Assembly: GCA_964598765.1 (NCBI GenBank)
Contig: CAZRCZ010000002.1
Location: 124,001-188,000, forward strand
Source: CAZRCZ01 sp964598765
GTDB lineage: Bacteria > Sumerlaeota > Sumerlaeia > MVZB01 > JAJFLK01
Direction: 5' to 3'
Length of the DNA stretch: 64,000 nt
Shown here: positions 8,330 through 17,112 of the stretch, piece by piece
Position numbering within the stretch: the first letter of the stretch is position 1
Layout of the letters: every line of letters starts with the position of its first letter
Notes under the pieces: generated by a model
The model's database searches: none
The model's input: the letters and a program-made list of their open reading frames with translations, nothing else
Told to the model about the DNA's origin: nothing
Position numbers and translations under genes: made by a program

Positions 8330-10108
8330 ATGTCCTCCGTCAATTCAGCCAGACTTTTGCGAATCATTCGCCGCGCCAAAAAAGAAAACGCGACCCGGCT
8401 TGATCTCTCGCGCATGGAAATCGAAACTCTCCCGCCTGAAATCGGACTCTTGACCAATCTCAAGGAACTCTGTCTTGCGTGGAACGATTTGAGAATCATC
8501 CCTCCCGAATTCGGCGACCTCACCGGTTTGACCATCCTCCAACTTTGGGGCAATCAGTTGACGACGCTTCCTCCGGAAATCGGGCGGCTGAATCAATTGA
8601 GGGAACTTGTCTCCAGCACGAACCAGTTGGAGGCTTTGCCCCCTCAGATCGGCCAACTGACCAACCTAGAAACCTTGATCCTGCACGACAATCGCCTTTC
8701 CTCGCTCCCTTCGGAAATCGGCAATTTGCAAAATCTGCGCGCGCTCGATTTGAAATATAATCGCCTGAAGGAACTTCCGCCCGAGATGGGACAATTGAGC
8801 AACCTTGAGTATTTGAACGTCCGCCATAACTCTCTCGCCCAATTTCCGCCGGAAATCGGTCGCCTTTCCAAGCTGACCGCTCTGGTCGCGCATGACAACC
8901 CCTTGCGCGAACTTCCGGTGGAGACAGGCCAGCTTGCGAATCTCGAAAGCCTCTATCTCACCCACACCAAACTGACCTCGATTCCCGCTGAACTCCAACG
9001 TCTGCCGCGTTTGGCAAACTTGGACCTCCGATTCAATCAACCGAGCCTCTCGTCGCAGAGCAACTTGCGGCTTCCCGAATCTCCCCGCGATTCCAATCCC
9101 GGAACGGATTTGCGCGCAATCGGAGCGACTCGCATCCGACGAAAACCCCGCGCCTCTCATTGGAGAAAAAATTGGACCTCGTTCCGGGATTGGATCGTCG
9201 CTCATGCGGTCCGATTTCCCGCGCGGCTTTGCATGAAAGCGCCGCGACGAATCGGCCTGCGCGCCGGACGTTGGGCGGGAACGTTCTCTTTCGTGCTTTC
9301 CCGGGAACATCGGGAGACCGCGCTGGCCAACCTCGAAAAAGTTTTTGGAGGCGAGTTATCGCCGTCTCGGCGGCGATCCCTCGCGCGCGAGTCGTTTCAA
9401 TCCGCCGCGCTGGCCGTCGTCGAAACCCTCCAAGGGATGACTTGGAGCGAGCAACAATTCCGCGAAACGGTCGTCTTGGAGGGACGCGAGCACGCCCAAG
9501 CGACATTGGCTCTGGGCAAAGGGGCGCTCTTCACGTCGGGACATTTCGGAAGCTGGGGATTGATCTGCGGCGCGGTTGAAGCCCACACCGGAATCGCCGT
9601 TGAGCCGATCATGCGCGACCTGCGCAATCGGGAAATGAACTCGCTCTATCTCGCCCTGCGGGCCGATTTGGGACGGAAGGGGCACTCGGTCAATCAGGCC
9701 GGGATGAGCTATTTGCGGACATTGAGTCAGGGAGGCGCAGTGCTTATCCTCGCCGATCAGGACACCCGCAGGTCCAAGGGAATTGCCGTCGAATTCCTAG
9801 GCAAACCCGCCTATACCCCCATCGGTCCCGCGTTTCTCGCCCGGAAAACCGGCGCGCCGATCTTGCCTCTCTTCATCCGCCGTGACCGGAACGATCCGCT
9901 CCATCACGTCTTGCGTTGCCTACCGCCGATTTTTCCCGATCCATCCCTAGCCGAGGAGGAGGACCTCTTTCGGATGCTCCAATCCTTCACCGCCGCGCTC
10001 GAATCCGAAATCCGATCCGATCCGGGTCAATGGGTTTGGATGCATGACCGCTGGCGACAAGACCCGCGCAAATCGCTTGCCGACTCGGACGTGGATTTCC
10101 TCGGATGA
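8330..10108 (+). CDS. Leucine-rich-repeat protein fused to an LpxL/HtrB-type acyltransferase domain
   Basis: 592 residues. Residues about 24-255 hold ten LRRs with a strict 23-residue period (LxxLxxxxNxLxxLPPEIGxLxNL). After a basic linker, residues about 290-590 match the lysophospholipid/lipid A acyltransferase (LpxL/HtrB) family: LSREHRETALANLEKVFG, ..LFTSGHFGSWGL.., ADQDTRRSKGIAVEFLG, and FLARKTGAPILPLFIRR. The family catalytic motif is H-X4-D/E; here the histidine is kept but the acidic residue is glycine (HFGSWG, near base 9540). The domain should therefore be impaired or altered. LRR fused to this enzyme is not an arrangement I know. No long signal or membrane helix is obvious; the start has a weak ribosome site. 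Confidence 0.8.
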   Translation: MSSVNSARLLRIIRRAKKENATRLDLSRMEIETLPPEIGLLTNLKELCLAWNDLRIIPPEFGDLTGLTILQLWGNQLTTLPPEIGRLNQLRELVSSTNQLEALPPQIGQLTNLETLILHDNRLSSLPSEIGNLQNLRALDLKYNRLKELPPEMGQLSNLEYLNVRHNSLAQFPPEIGRLSKLTALVAHDNPLRELPVETGQLANLESLYLTHTKLTSIPAELQRLPRLANLDLRFNQPSLSSQSNLRLPESPRDSNPGTDLRAIGATRIRRKPRASHWRKNWTSFRDWIVAHAVRFPARLCMKAPRRIGLRAGRWAGTFSFVLSREHRETALANLEKVFGGELSPSRRRSLARESFQSAALAVVETLQGMTWSEQQFRETVVLEGREHAQATLALGKGALFTSGHFGSWGLICGAVEAHTGIAVEPIMRDLRNREMNSLYLALRADLGRKGHSVNQAGMSYLRTLSQGGAVLILADQDTRRSKGIAVEFLGKPAYTPIGPAFLARKTGAPILPLFIRRDRNDPLHHVLRCLPPIFPDPSLAEEEDLFRMLQSFTAALESEIRSDPGQWVWMHDRWRQDPRKSLADSDVDFLG

Positions 10109-10265
10109 GGCAAATCAGAGACTTCCGGATCAGTTCCCCGCTTCGAGGTGCCGTTCGGCTCGGAAAAAGCAGGACTTCTTATTGACTTTTTGGGGGTATG
10201 GGCGGAAAATATAAGCGGTCCTTCGGGAAGGGTTTGAAGGAAATGATTCCCGATCGAGACCGGAA

Positions 10266-10295
10266 TTGTGGAATTATCGTATATCATTGAATAAT
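10266..10295 (+). promoter_or_regulatory. Candidate promoter for the Fe-S carrier gene
   Basis: TTGTGG (10266-10271) and AATAAT (10290-10295) are separated by 18 bases in an AT-rich stretch 30 bases before the ATG. The match is moderate, and no other good candidate is seen in the 10109-10325 gap. Confidence 0.4.
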
Positions 10296-10325
10296 AAAGA
10301 GTTAAGTCAGAGGTAAGTAACTTAA

Positions 10326-10652
10326 ATGGCAATCACACTTTCGACGACCGCCGTCCAAGAAATTCAACGCTTATTGAAGAACGAACACAAGGAAGGATGG
10401 GGCTTGAGGGTCGGGGTCAAAGGGGGGGGATGTTCGGGTCTCTCCTACACCATGCAGTTCGAGGAAAAGCCCGGGGACCACGACCGTCTTCAGGAGAATG
10501 AAGGGGTCAAGGTCTTCGTGGACCCCAAGAGCTATCTCTACCTGAACGGGATGATGTTGGATTTCACCCATGAGCTGATCGGGGGAGGGTTCAAATTCAC
10601 CAACCCCAACGCGACCCGGACCTGCGCCTGCGGAACGTCGTTCAGCGCCTAA
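10326..10652 (+). CDS. HesB/IscA/ErpA family iron-sulfur cluster carrier
   Basis: 108 residues, the normal length for A-type carriers. The three conserved cysteines are present in the family spacing: GGGCSGLSY near residue 37 and the C-terminal TCACGTSF pair. A-type carriers receive Fe-S clusters from scaffold proteins and pass them to apo-enzymes. The next gene, ispH, encodes an Fe-S enzyme of isoprenoid synthesis, a known client class of ErpA, which makes the pairing sensible. ErpA and IscA cannot be told apart from this sequence alone. Confidence 0.9.
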   Translation: MAITLSTTAVQEIQRLLKNEHKEGWGLRVGVKGGGCSGLSYTMQFEEKPGDHDRLQENEGVKVFVDPKSYLYLNGMMLDFTHELIGGGFKFTNPNATRTCACGTSFSA

Positions 10653-10696
10653 CCCCCGACGGGGATTGCGAACTTTAGATTTCAGCTTGCGGATTG

Positions 10697-11932
10697 ATGT
10701 CATACTTGCCGTCCAATCCTCCCACTGCCCTTGAACCCCGCGACGGGATATACCGCCGGGGTTTTGGGCTGAAATCCGAGATCAAGGACGATTTGGCGTC
10801 CGATTATCATTCTGAAATCGTCGAGCGAATCCGTGCCGAGGGGAATCGTCTTCGGCTCGGCGACCTCGAAATCCGGCTCGCCAAGGAATTCGGCTTTTGC
10901 TACGGCGTGGATAAGGCCGTGGATTTCGCCTACGAAACCCGCCGCCGGTTCCCCGACCGTCGAATTTTCCTGACCGCCGAGATCATCCATAACCCGCGGG
11001 TCAATCGCCGCCTGATCGAAATGGGGATTCAGTTTTTGGGGGGGCAATACGCCTGCGGACTTACGCCTGGGGAGATTCGGCCCGAGGATGTGGTTCTCCT
11101 GCCCGCTTTTGGGGTCGCGGTTCAAGAATTGGAGCAATTCCGCAAAACCGGATGCGTCTTGGTGGATACGACGTGCGGCTCGGTCGTCCACGTGTGGAAG
11201 CGGGTCGAGAAATACGCCCAAGAGGGATTCACCTCCCTCATTCACGGCAAATATCGGCATGAGGAAACCATCGCCACGGCTTCCTACGCTTGGGACGAGG
11301 GCAAAGGGGCCTACCTCGTCGTTCTCGATAAGGGAGAGGCGAAGGAGGTTTGCGATTTCATCCGAGGGACGCGAAAAGCCGAAGATTTGGCCGCACGATT
11401 TGCCCCCGCCGTCTCGTCCGGTTTCGACTTCACCCGCGATTTGCTCCGCGTCGGCGTGGCCAATCAAACGACGATGCTTTCCTCCGAATCCTTGGAGATC
11501 GCGGGGATGGTCCGCGACGCGATGATCGCTCGATATGGAGAAGCCGCCATAGGAGAACACTTCCGGTCGTTCGACACAATTTGCAACGCGACCCAAGAGC
11601 GTCAGGACGCGGTGCTGGAAATGATGAAGGAGCCGCCCGATATGATGATCGTCATCGGCGGCTACAACAGTTCCAACACGCACCACCTTTGCGAAATCGC
11701 CTCGCAATACTGCCCGACGTTCCACATTGACGAGGCGGCCTGCCTGATTTCCCCCGCGCGAATCCGGCACAAACCGCTGGCCTTGACCAGCAAGCCGACC
11801 GAGGCGGCGGATTGGCTTCCTTCCCGCCGTCCTCTTTCCATCGGCCTGACCGCCGGAGCCTCAACGCCGAACAAGGTGATCGGAGAGGTTGTTCAACGGT
11901 TGGCGGAATGGAGTGACAACGCTGGTTCATGA
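10697..11932 (+). CDS. ispH: 4-hydroxy-3-methylbut-2-enyl diphosphate reductase (long form)
   Basis: About 411 residues, last enzyme of the MEP isoprenoid pathway, converting HMBPP to IPP and DMAPP with a 4Fe-4S cluster. Cluster cysteines are visible in EFGFCYGVDKA (C68), VDTTCGSV and DTICNATQERQ; other blocks are IHNPRVN, HGKYRHEET and GLTAGASTPN. The protein has an N-terminal extension of about 55 residues and internal insertions, like the longer IspH forms of cyanobacteria and plastids rather than the about 310-residue proteobacterial form. A TTG directly precedes the ATG at 10697; I take the ATG. It follows the Fe-S carrier gene on the same strand, and ispD lies at 48650. Confidence 0.92.
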   Translation: MSYLPSNPPTALEPRDGIYRRGFGLKSEIKDDLASDYHSEIVERIRAEGNRLRLGDLEIRLAKEFGFCYGVDKAVDFAYETRRRFPDRRIFLTAEIIHNPRVNRRLIEMGIQFLGGQYACGLTPGEIRPEDVVLLPAFGVAVQELEQFRKTGCVLVDTTCGSVVHVWKRVEKYAQEGFTSLIHGKYRHEETIATASYAWDEGKGAYLVVLDKGEAKEVCDFIRGTRKAEDLAARFAPAVSSGFDFTRDLLRVGVANQTTMLSSESLEIAGMVRDAMIARYGEAAIGEHFRSFDTICNATQERQDAVLEMMKEPPDMMIVIGGYNSSNTHHLCEIASQYCPTFHIDEAACLISPARIRHKPLALTSKPTEAADWLPSRRPLSIGLTAGASTPNKVIGEVVQRLAEWSDNAGS

Positions 11933-11957
11933 AGGCGGCGGGGCGTGATTCAGGATA

Positions 11958-12031
11958 TTCACCACCAAGTCACGAAGACACCAAGAAATCCGTAGAGCGC
12001 TTGCTTGGCGTCTTCGTGTCTTGGTGGTGAA
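11958..12031. repeat. Palindromic interspersed repeat, near-perfect 28-bp arms
   Basis: Arms 11958-11985 and 12004-12031 match as reverse complements at 26 of 28 positions around an 18-base loop, with the core CTTGGCGTCTTCGTG. It is the best-preserved copy of the family also seen at 2771, 37431 and 63853. It sits between two same-strand genes and could fold in RNA, but has no T-run. Confidence 0.9.
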
Positions 12032-12118
12032 AAATTCTTCTGGCAACCTTCCCGCAACTTCTGGATTCTATTTCCCTGATTTTCGTGATGAGTCACGCGC
12101 AGAAAGGATAAAAAAATA

Positions 12119-12565
12119 ATGAATTGGCTTTGGTTTGTTTTGGGGGCGGTGCTTTCGTGGGGGATGTATGGTCCGGCGCTTCACGCCGGACAAATGGCGC
12201 TCAATAAGGATGGCGTTCGCGCCCTGCTTTGGGTCGGCGTTGCCTACTTCCTCGTTGCCGTCCTGATTCCGGTTTCGGTTTTGGGTTCGCAGACGCCGCA
12301 GGGGCACACGCTCAAGGGGGGAACGATCTCGACGCTGGCGGGGATTCTCGGAGCCGCCGGAGCGGTCTGCATCATTTGGGCGTTCAAGAACGGCGGCAAT
12401 CCGGCCGTCGTCATGCCGTTGGTCTTCGGCGGCGCGCCGTTGATCAACGTGCTGGTTTCCATGGCGCTCCATCCCCCCAAATCCGCCCCCAGCCCGCTTC
12501 TGTTTCTCGGCTATGCGATGGCGGCGGTCGGAGCGTTTTTGGTTTTGCAATTCAAGCCCGCTTGA
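12119..12565 (+). CDS. Small multi-spanning membrane protein, EamA/DMT-like
   Basis: 148 residues with about five hydrophobic segments and glycine/alanine-rich helices (NWLWFVLGAVLSWGMYGP at the start, LAGILGAAGAVCIIWAF and LLFLGYAMAAVGAFLVL later). The layout is like half-length members of the drug/metabolite transporter superfamily, which act as dimers. A purine-rich AAAGGA lies about 10 bases before the ATG. Substrate unknown; similar proteins are often annotated only as membrane proteins. Confidence 0.6.
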   Translation: MNWLWFVLGAVLSWGMYGPALHAGQMALNKDGVRALLWVGVAYFLVAVLIPVSVLGSQTPQGHTLKGGTISTLAGILGAAGAVCIIWAFKNGGNPAVVMPLVFGGAPLINVLVSMALHPPKSAPSPLLFLGYAMAAVGAFLVLQFKPA

Positions 12566-12585
12566 TCGGCGCCAACGCCACGATT

Positions 12586-15500
12586 CTATTTCAGGAACTT
12601 GACCCGAAATCGCAGAATGGGCCGTTCCTTAGCTTGCTCACCCCCGGGTTGGGTGTTGATGCCATGACTGAATCGCAAGGAAAAGGAAGACGGTTCGGCT
12701 TTGCGCCAAGCCCAACCGGCAAAGCTTGCCAGTGGAATCCGATAGGGTCCGGCGTGATCTGCGCTCAAGGTGAAGCGGGCGGAAAATCCGCCCCGATCCG
12801 ATCCGCGATCCTCGTACAAGCGAAATTCGCCCTCACCCTCCCATCCGGTTTCAAACTCAATCTGCGCCTCGGTTGCCTCGGCGAGCGATGAAAAATTGAC
12901 CGGACCCAATACGCGCCCTTCGTTTCCTTCGATCCATTCCGTCGTCACAATTTCCCGTGATGGGAGCGGAGGAACGCCCTTTGCATAACTTCCCCAAATT
13001 CGGGGAACGGCTCCTAATTCGACCGAATCGGACAACAACGCGATGAAGGTGGATTGAAGGGGATTGGCTCCGGCTCCTCTCTTGAGCAGGAGCGACCCGC
13101 CGTGGGTCATCAACAGGGGTTGATAATGGCTCCAGATGTATTCCGCAATCGCCCAGTCGCGCAGTTGGAGATCAATCCCGTCAATCTTTGCTCCCTCCTG
13201 ATTTTTCGCGGGCCAGAGCACCCACGGCGTTTGCGTTTCCTCCAGTCGTCGTATCACCTCGTTCTGCCATTGAAGATTTGAAGTATAAAACGGGGCGAAA
13301 AATCGGGTCGGACACTTGAGATCGGTCCATCCGTAAATCGCGGGGCGGTCGGTCATGTCCAAGATATACTCCCCCGGCTTGGCAATCTTCTGAAGTTCCT
13401 CGCACTCCGCGAAGAAGGGATCGCGCGCCTTCAAATCCTTGGCGGAAAGAACCGCCGGACGATTGCAATTGGCGACGTATCCTTTCGCCAAATCCATCGG
13501 CGCGATGGTCATGGGATTCGTCCCGCGAATCGAGGGAAGCGTCAACGGAACCAGCGCCGCCAACGCGACCAACACGAGCGAACGCAAAAAGCATTGAATC
13601 GGCGCGGCGTTGCCCGCGCGCCAAACGATCAAGCATCCCAACAGGGGCCAAGCCATCGCCGAGGCATAAACGACGTGCCCCGCGTCGGAGCGATCCAATC
13701 CGCGCAAGAAAGCCAATGCGTTGACGAGGAAGAAAAAAGGGATCGCCGCGGAAACATCGAGACTTGAATCCTGAGTCTTGTGGCTTGAGTCCGCAATCGG
13801 CAACGCCCCTTGTTTCATGTCTTCTCGGGAAAGCAGGAAACCCGCGCCGAGGACGGTCATCAACGGCGATAACAGATAAATCAAACCCGGCGACGGAAAC
13901 GGAAGATTGTCATAGTGCGATTTCATGCGGAAATAGGTCCAGTGAAGATCGAGAAAGTCGCGCAACACTCCCAAGCGAATCAGCCAGATCAGATTGGCGA
14001 GCGCGCCGATTCCCGCGCCAATCGCAAAGAGAAAGAAGGGATGAAGGACGAAGGATTTAGGATGAAATGACTCGATGACTTCTTCCTCTTTCTCTTTCGC
14101 CTTTCGCCTTTCCCCTTCCCCTTTTTCCCAAAGTAGGCTCCATGCCGCTCCGGCGAGCAGAGCGACCGCGCCGACGTCGAGGACGTAAAAAAAAGTTCCC
14201 CACGCCAAGAGTCCGGAAGCAATCAACCATGCCGGTCTTTTTCGCTCGGCGTATTGCATGACGCAAAACGCCATGAGGTAAATCGGAACGTAGCGCGATC
14301 CTTTGGTCATGGCCGCGCCGGCGGTCAGGAGCGCCAAACCCAGCGCGAGCAACCACCACTTTTCGCCGAAAAGTCGCAGATAGAGCCACGCCGCGAGCGC
14401 GACGCCGAGCGCGGAAAGTTGATTCAAAAAGAACACGTCAAGATTCGGCGCGTCGTGAATCCAACGCGACGTGATCCATCCGGGAAGGACGTTGAAGCCG
14501 AATCCGTGAACAAAAAATACGTCGCGGAACGGTAGAAGTCCCCGCGTCAGAGCGACGTAGGGATATTGGTATTCCCCCTGATGGTAGGGGTCGTAACCGG
14601 CGAACGGCGCGCCGGCCCCGCTGTAGAGCATCGCCGCCGAAAAGGGAATCAGGATCATCGGCGAGACTTTGCGAACCTGCTTGAAATGGCATCGCATCGA
14701 GGAACAAATCAACGCCGAAACCGCGACGATCAATCCGGAGATCAACGGGGCGGAGGAATTCGCCCAAGGTTGGCCGAACGTTTTTCCCAACCGAACGGCG
14801 AGCGCCGTCAGCGGATAGACGGCCAGAATCCACCACGCGGCCGTTTCGGCGATGGTCCAAAATCCCGATTGGACGCCGCAGGAAGATAGTTGATTCGCGC
14901 AGTTTAACAATGGCACGAACAGTGCGGCATAGATCAACGCCGCCGCGACCGCCAACAGCGTAAAATTCATGATCGGCTGAAACAAAATCCAAAGGTGGAG
15001 CGTGAGGATAACGAACCAACTTGAGCGCCAGAACAGATTCTCAAATTTCTCGTTCCGCGACTCCCGAAGAAGAGAAATGTCGGCAAGCCAACCCATGACC
15101 CAGAAAAAAACGACAAGTGTTATCCAGAAGCATAGGTTCGTTCGATCCGCCCAAAGCGGGTTCCGATATTGTTCGGGAAGCCAACGCAACGCGCTCTCCA
15201 ATCCATTAAGCGCGACCAAGCCCAATCCCATCGGAATCCATTGCTTCCATCCCCAAGTGGCCGAAGTCCAAGGCACGACGGATAGGAAACGTCCGAATCG
15301 CCGATCCAGCCATGCGCAAAACCAACCACCGGCGATGGGGAGCAACGTCAGCAGGATATAGCCCCAAAATTTCCGGCGAATCGAAAAATCGCCGAATGCC
15401 GGCGGCCCGACGATGGAATCGTAAGCGTGATAAGGAAGTTTTAGACGCGAAAAGATGAGAATCGCGGCGGCCAGTCCCAAGACTGCGCCGATGAACGGCG

Positions 15501-15597
15501 CGAGGAACGGAACCGTCTTCGTTCCACCCTCATCCGATCCTCCGGCTCTCGATTCGGGGGAATTATCCAAAGTGTTTGAATTCAAACCGTCGGTCAT
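12586..15597 (-). CDS. Large polytopic membrane protein with C-terminal extracytoplasmic domain
   Basis: 1003 residues. From about residue 28 to 690 there are some fifteen hydrophobic helices; the remaining about 300 residues are soluble. The loop YDPYHQGEYQYPYVALTRGLLPFRDVFFVHGFGFNVLPGW resembles the acidic first loops of GT-C type glycosyltransferases, so a polyprenyl-linked sugar transferase is a reasonable guess, but I do not recognise a defined family. Two low-complexity repeat-like insertions interrupt it in frame: bases 14037-14126 (..EKGEGERRKAKEKEEEV..) and 13761-13790 (..SSHKTQDSSLD..). No clear ribosome site precedes the chosen ATG. It runs convergent to the DMT-like gene. Confidence 0.6.
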   Translation of the reverse strand: MTDGLNSNTLDNSPESRAGGSDEGGTKTVPFLAPFIGAVLGLAAAILIFSRLKLPYHAYDSIVGPPAFGDFSIRRKFWGYILLTLLPIAGGWFCAWLDRRFGRFLSVVPWTSATWGWKQWIPMGLGLVALNGLESALRWLPEQYRNPLWADRTNLCFWITLVVFFWVMGWLADISLLRESRNEKFENLFWRSSWFVILTLHLWILFQPIMNFTLLAVAAALIYAALFVPLLNCANQLSSCGVQSGFWTIAETAAWWILAVYPLTALAVRLGKTFGQPWANSSAPLISGLIVAVSALICSSMRCHFKQVRKVSPMILIPFSAAMLYSGAGAPFAGYDPYHQGEYQYPYVALTRGLLPFRDVFFVHGFGFNVLPGWITSRWIHDAPNLDVFFLNQLSALGVALAAWLYLRLFGEKWWLLALGLALLTAGAAMTKGSRYVPIYLMAFCVMQYAERKRPAWLIASGLLAWGTFFYVLDVGAVALLAGAAWSLLWEKGEGERRKAKEKEEEVIESFHPKSFVLHPFFLFAIGAGIGALANLIWLIRLGVLRDFLDLHWTYFRMKSHYDNLPFPSPGLIYLLSPLMTVLGAGFLLSREDMKQGALPIADSSHKTQDSSLDVSAAIPFFFLVNALAFLRGLDRSDAGHVVYASAMAWPLLGCLIVWRAGNAAPIQCFLRSLVLVALAALVPLTLPSIRGTNPMTIAPMDLAKGYVANCNRPAVLSAKDLKARDPFFAECEELQKIAKPGEYILDMTDRPAIYGWTDLKCPTRFFAPFYTSNLQWQNEVIRRLEETQTPWVLWPAKNQEGAKIDGIDLQLRDWAIAEYIWSHYQPLLMTHGGSLLLKRGAGANPLQSTFIALLSDSVELGAVPRIWGSYAKGVPPLPSREIVTTEWIEGNEGRVLGPVNFSSLAEATEAQIEFETGWEGEGEFRLYEDRGSDRGGFSARFTLSADHAGPYRIPLASFAGWAWRKAEPSSFSLRFSHGINTQPGGEQAKERPILRFRVKFLK
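13761..13790. repeat. Degenerate short tandem repeat inside a coding region
   Basis: Variants of CTTGAGTC/CTTGAATC recur three times here and are translated in frame as SSHKTQDSSLD in a loop of the large membrane protein. Confidence 0.5.
14037..14126. repeat. Low-complexity purine/pyrimidine repeat inside a coding region
   Basis: On the plus strand this reads as runs of CTTTCGCC and CCTTCCCC variants preceded by AAGGATTTAGGATGAA-type units. It encodes a charged K/E/R-rich loop in frame between two membrane helices of the large membrane protein. Confidence 0.6.
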
Positions 15598-15973
15598 GGA
15601 AGGCGATCCGCGAGAAATCGGTCATGCGATCATCAAACCAACGGAGCGGATGGTCAAGGAAAGGATATTTCTTCCCCAAAAAGAATTGGCGCGGATGGAT
15701 ATTTTTCGATCTCAAAATGCAAAATCATTGTTGCAAAAATTGTCGCAAAGACGCTGTTTTTGCTCCCTCTGGCCAGACGTTTCATGCAACAGCCGTTGGG
15801 TTGCATGGAACCTAATTTGTGCAGGATCAATTACCCGCATCCATATAGGCTGGTGGTTCGAACCCTAGAAATCGCGGAAATGCGACTGGCACGTTTTGTG
15901 ATAATCCCCTCCCCCTGAAGCGACGAAGGCGCGAAAGTGTGCAACCGTGCAACGGCGGAGAGGAGAATGGAAC
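15598..15973. other. Divergent intergenic region, no gene seen
   Basis: 376 bases between the large membrane protein and the nucleotidyltransferase gene, more A+T-rich than its surroundings. I see no credible ORF, RNA or strong promoter, apart from a weak TGGCAC box at 15887 that I rejected as a sigma-54 site. Confidence 0.5.
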
Positions 15974-16849
15974 ATGGAATCACAACCGCGGAATCAATTC
16001 GACCGCTCGACGAATTCGGTCGAATCCTCGCCTGATCGGGGGACCAAGGGAATTCCGGCGGTCATCATGGCCGGGGGATTTGGAACGCGGTTGCAACAGT
16101 TGACCCGGACGATCCCTAAACCGATGGTTCCCGTGGCCGGGCGTCCCGCGTTGGAACACGTCTTGGATCATCTGGAAACCCATGGAATTCAAGAAGCCGC
16201 GATGGCGTTACATTACTTGCCCCATGTCGTTCAGAACCATTTCGGCAACGGGCGTGAAGGGGGCATACGCCTGCGTTATTCCGTCCCCGCCGACGATTAT
16301 GGAACCGCCGGTGGGGTTCGACGGGCGCACGGTCTTTTGAAGAGAAACGACCCAAGGTCCGTTCCATCCTCGGTTAGAAGGCCGGTCCTCGTCGTTTCCG
16401 GCGACGTGCTGACCGACGTGAACCTAAACGACCTTTTGGATTTTCACGTCGAAAACCAAAGCGCTCTGACGATTGCGTTGACCGAAGTAAAGGACGCCTC
16501 GCAATACGGGGTCGTGCAATCGGATGGCGAAGGGCGCGTCGTCGGTTTTGTGGAAAAGCCCAAATCCCCTCCTCCGGGAGGATGCTGGGTTAACGCAGGG
16601 ATTTACGTGATGGACGAATCCGCGCTGGCGCGAATCCCCGAAGATGATTTCTGCGACATCTCGCAAAATTTGATTCCGGCGTTGATGGAGGAAAATCTTC
16701 CCGTTCACGCCAAACGGCTCGGCGGATATTGGTTCGACATCGGGACCCCGCAAACTTTGCGCGAGGCCGAGGCGTTCTTCGCCGCCCAATCCGCCGCGGC
16801 AAATCGCTGGCGGCCATGGTCCTTCCAACCCGCCTACTACGCCTTTTGA
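15974..16849 (+). CDS. Sugar-phosphate nucleotidyltransferase (NTP_transferase family)
   Basis: 291 residues. The nucleotide-binding signature VIMAGGFGTRLQQLTRTIPKPMVPVAGRP opens the domain; VVSGDVLTDVNL carries the metal-binding aspartate; VGFVEKP and GYWFDIGTP follow in the usual order. It transfers a nucleotide to a sugar 1-phosphate, most like mannose-1-phosphate guanylyltransferase or glucose-1-phosphate enzymes. No C-terminal left-handed helix domain is present. The ATG at 15974 has a strong GGAGAGGAG about nine bases upstream, clearly better than a GTG at 15947. A stretch near residue 115 (..KRNDPRSVPSSVRR..) looks like an extra loop. Confidence 0.85.
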   Translation: MESQPRNQFDRSTNSVESSPDRGTKGIPAVIMAGGFGTRLQQLTRTIPKPMVPVAGRPALEHVLDHLETHGIQEAAMALHYLPHVVQNHFGNGREGGIRLRYSVPADDYGTAGGVRRAHGLLKRNDPRSVPSSVRRPVLVVSGDVLTDVNLNDLLDFHVENQSALTIALTEVKDASQYGVVQSDGEGRVVGFVEKPKSPPPGGCWVNAGIYVMDESALARIPEDDFCDISQNLIPALMEENLPVHAKRLGGYWFDIGTPQTLREAEAFFAAQSAAANRWRPWSFQPAYYAF

Positions 16850-17112
16850 CCGTTGAACAGTTGAATCACGGCTCGAAAGACTTTTCGCCAAGAGCAATCC
16901 TCTCAAACCTCCGCGCCAAGAAGCGCATTGGATTTCTTGCAAGGGAGATGGAAAAGTGCGCGGGAGAGGCGAAGGGGTAACATTCGTCTCAATACCGATT
17001 CAGTTTCCCCTGAATTGTAATTACCTCCTTGTCATGGTAGAAGGAACTCCCGCCGGCGATGGCGAGCGATGCGATTCTCCAGCCTCGAATGAGCGAAAGG
17101 CGATTGATCTTT
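16850..17112. other. Intergenic, nothing recognised
   Basis: About 260 bases between the nucleotidyltransferase and the secreted hydrolase. In-frame ATGs at 17059 and 17089 could extend the hydrolase leftwards, but no strong ribosome site or promoter stands out. Confidence 0.4.

Noticed and set aside
15850..15875. GGTTCGAACCC, a possible tRNA T-arm
   Set aside because: The flanking bases do not pair into a 5-bp T-stem, and no acceptor, D or anticodon arm can be built upstream.
15887..15902. TGGCACGTTTTGTG, a sigma-54 promoter look-alike upstream of the nucleotidyltransferase
   Set aside because: The -24 GG is present but the essential -12 GC is not, and spacing alone is not enough.
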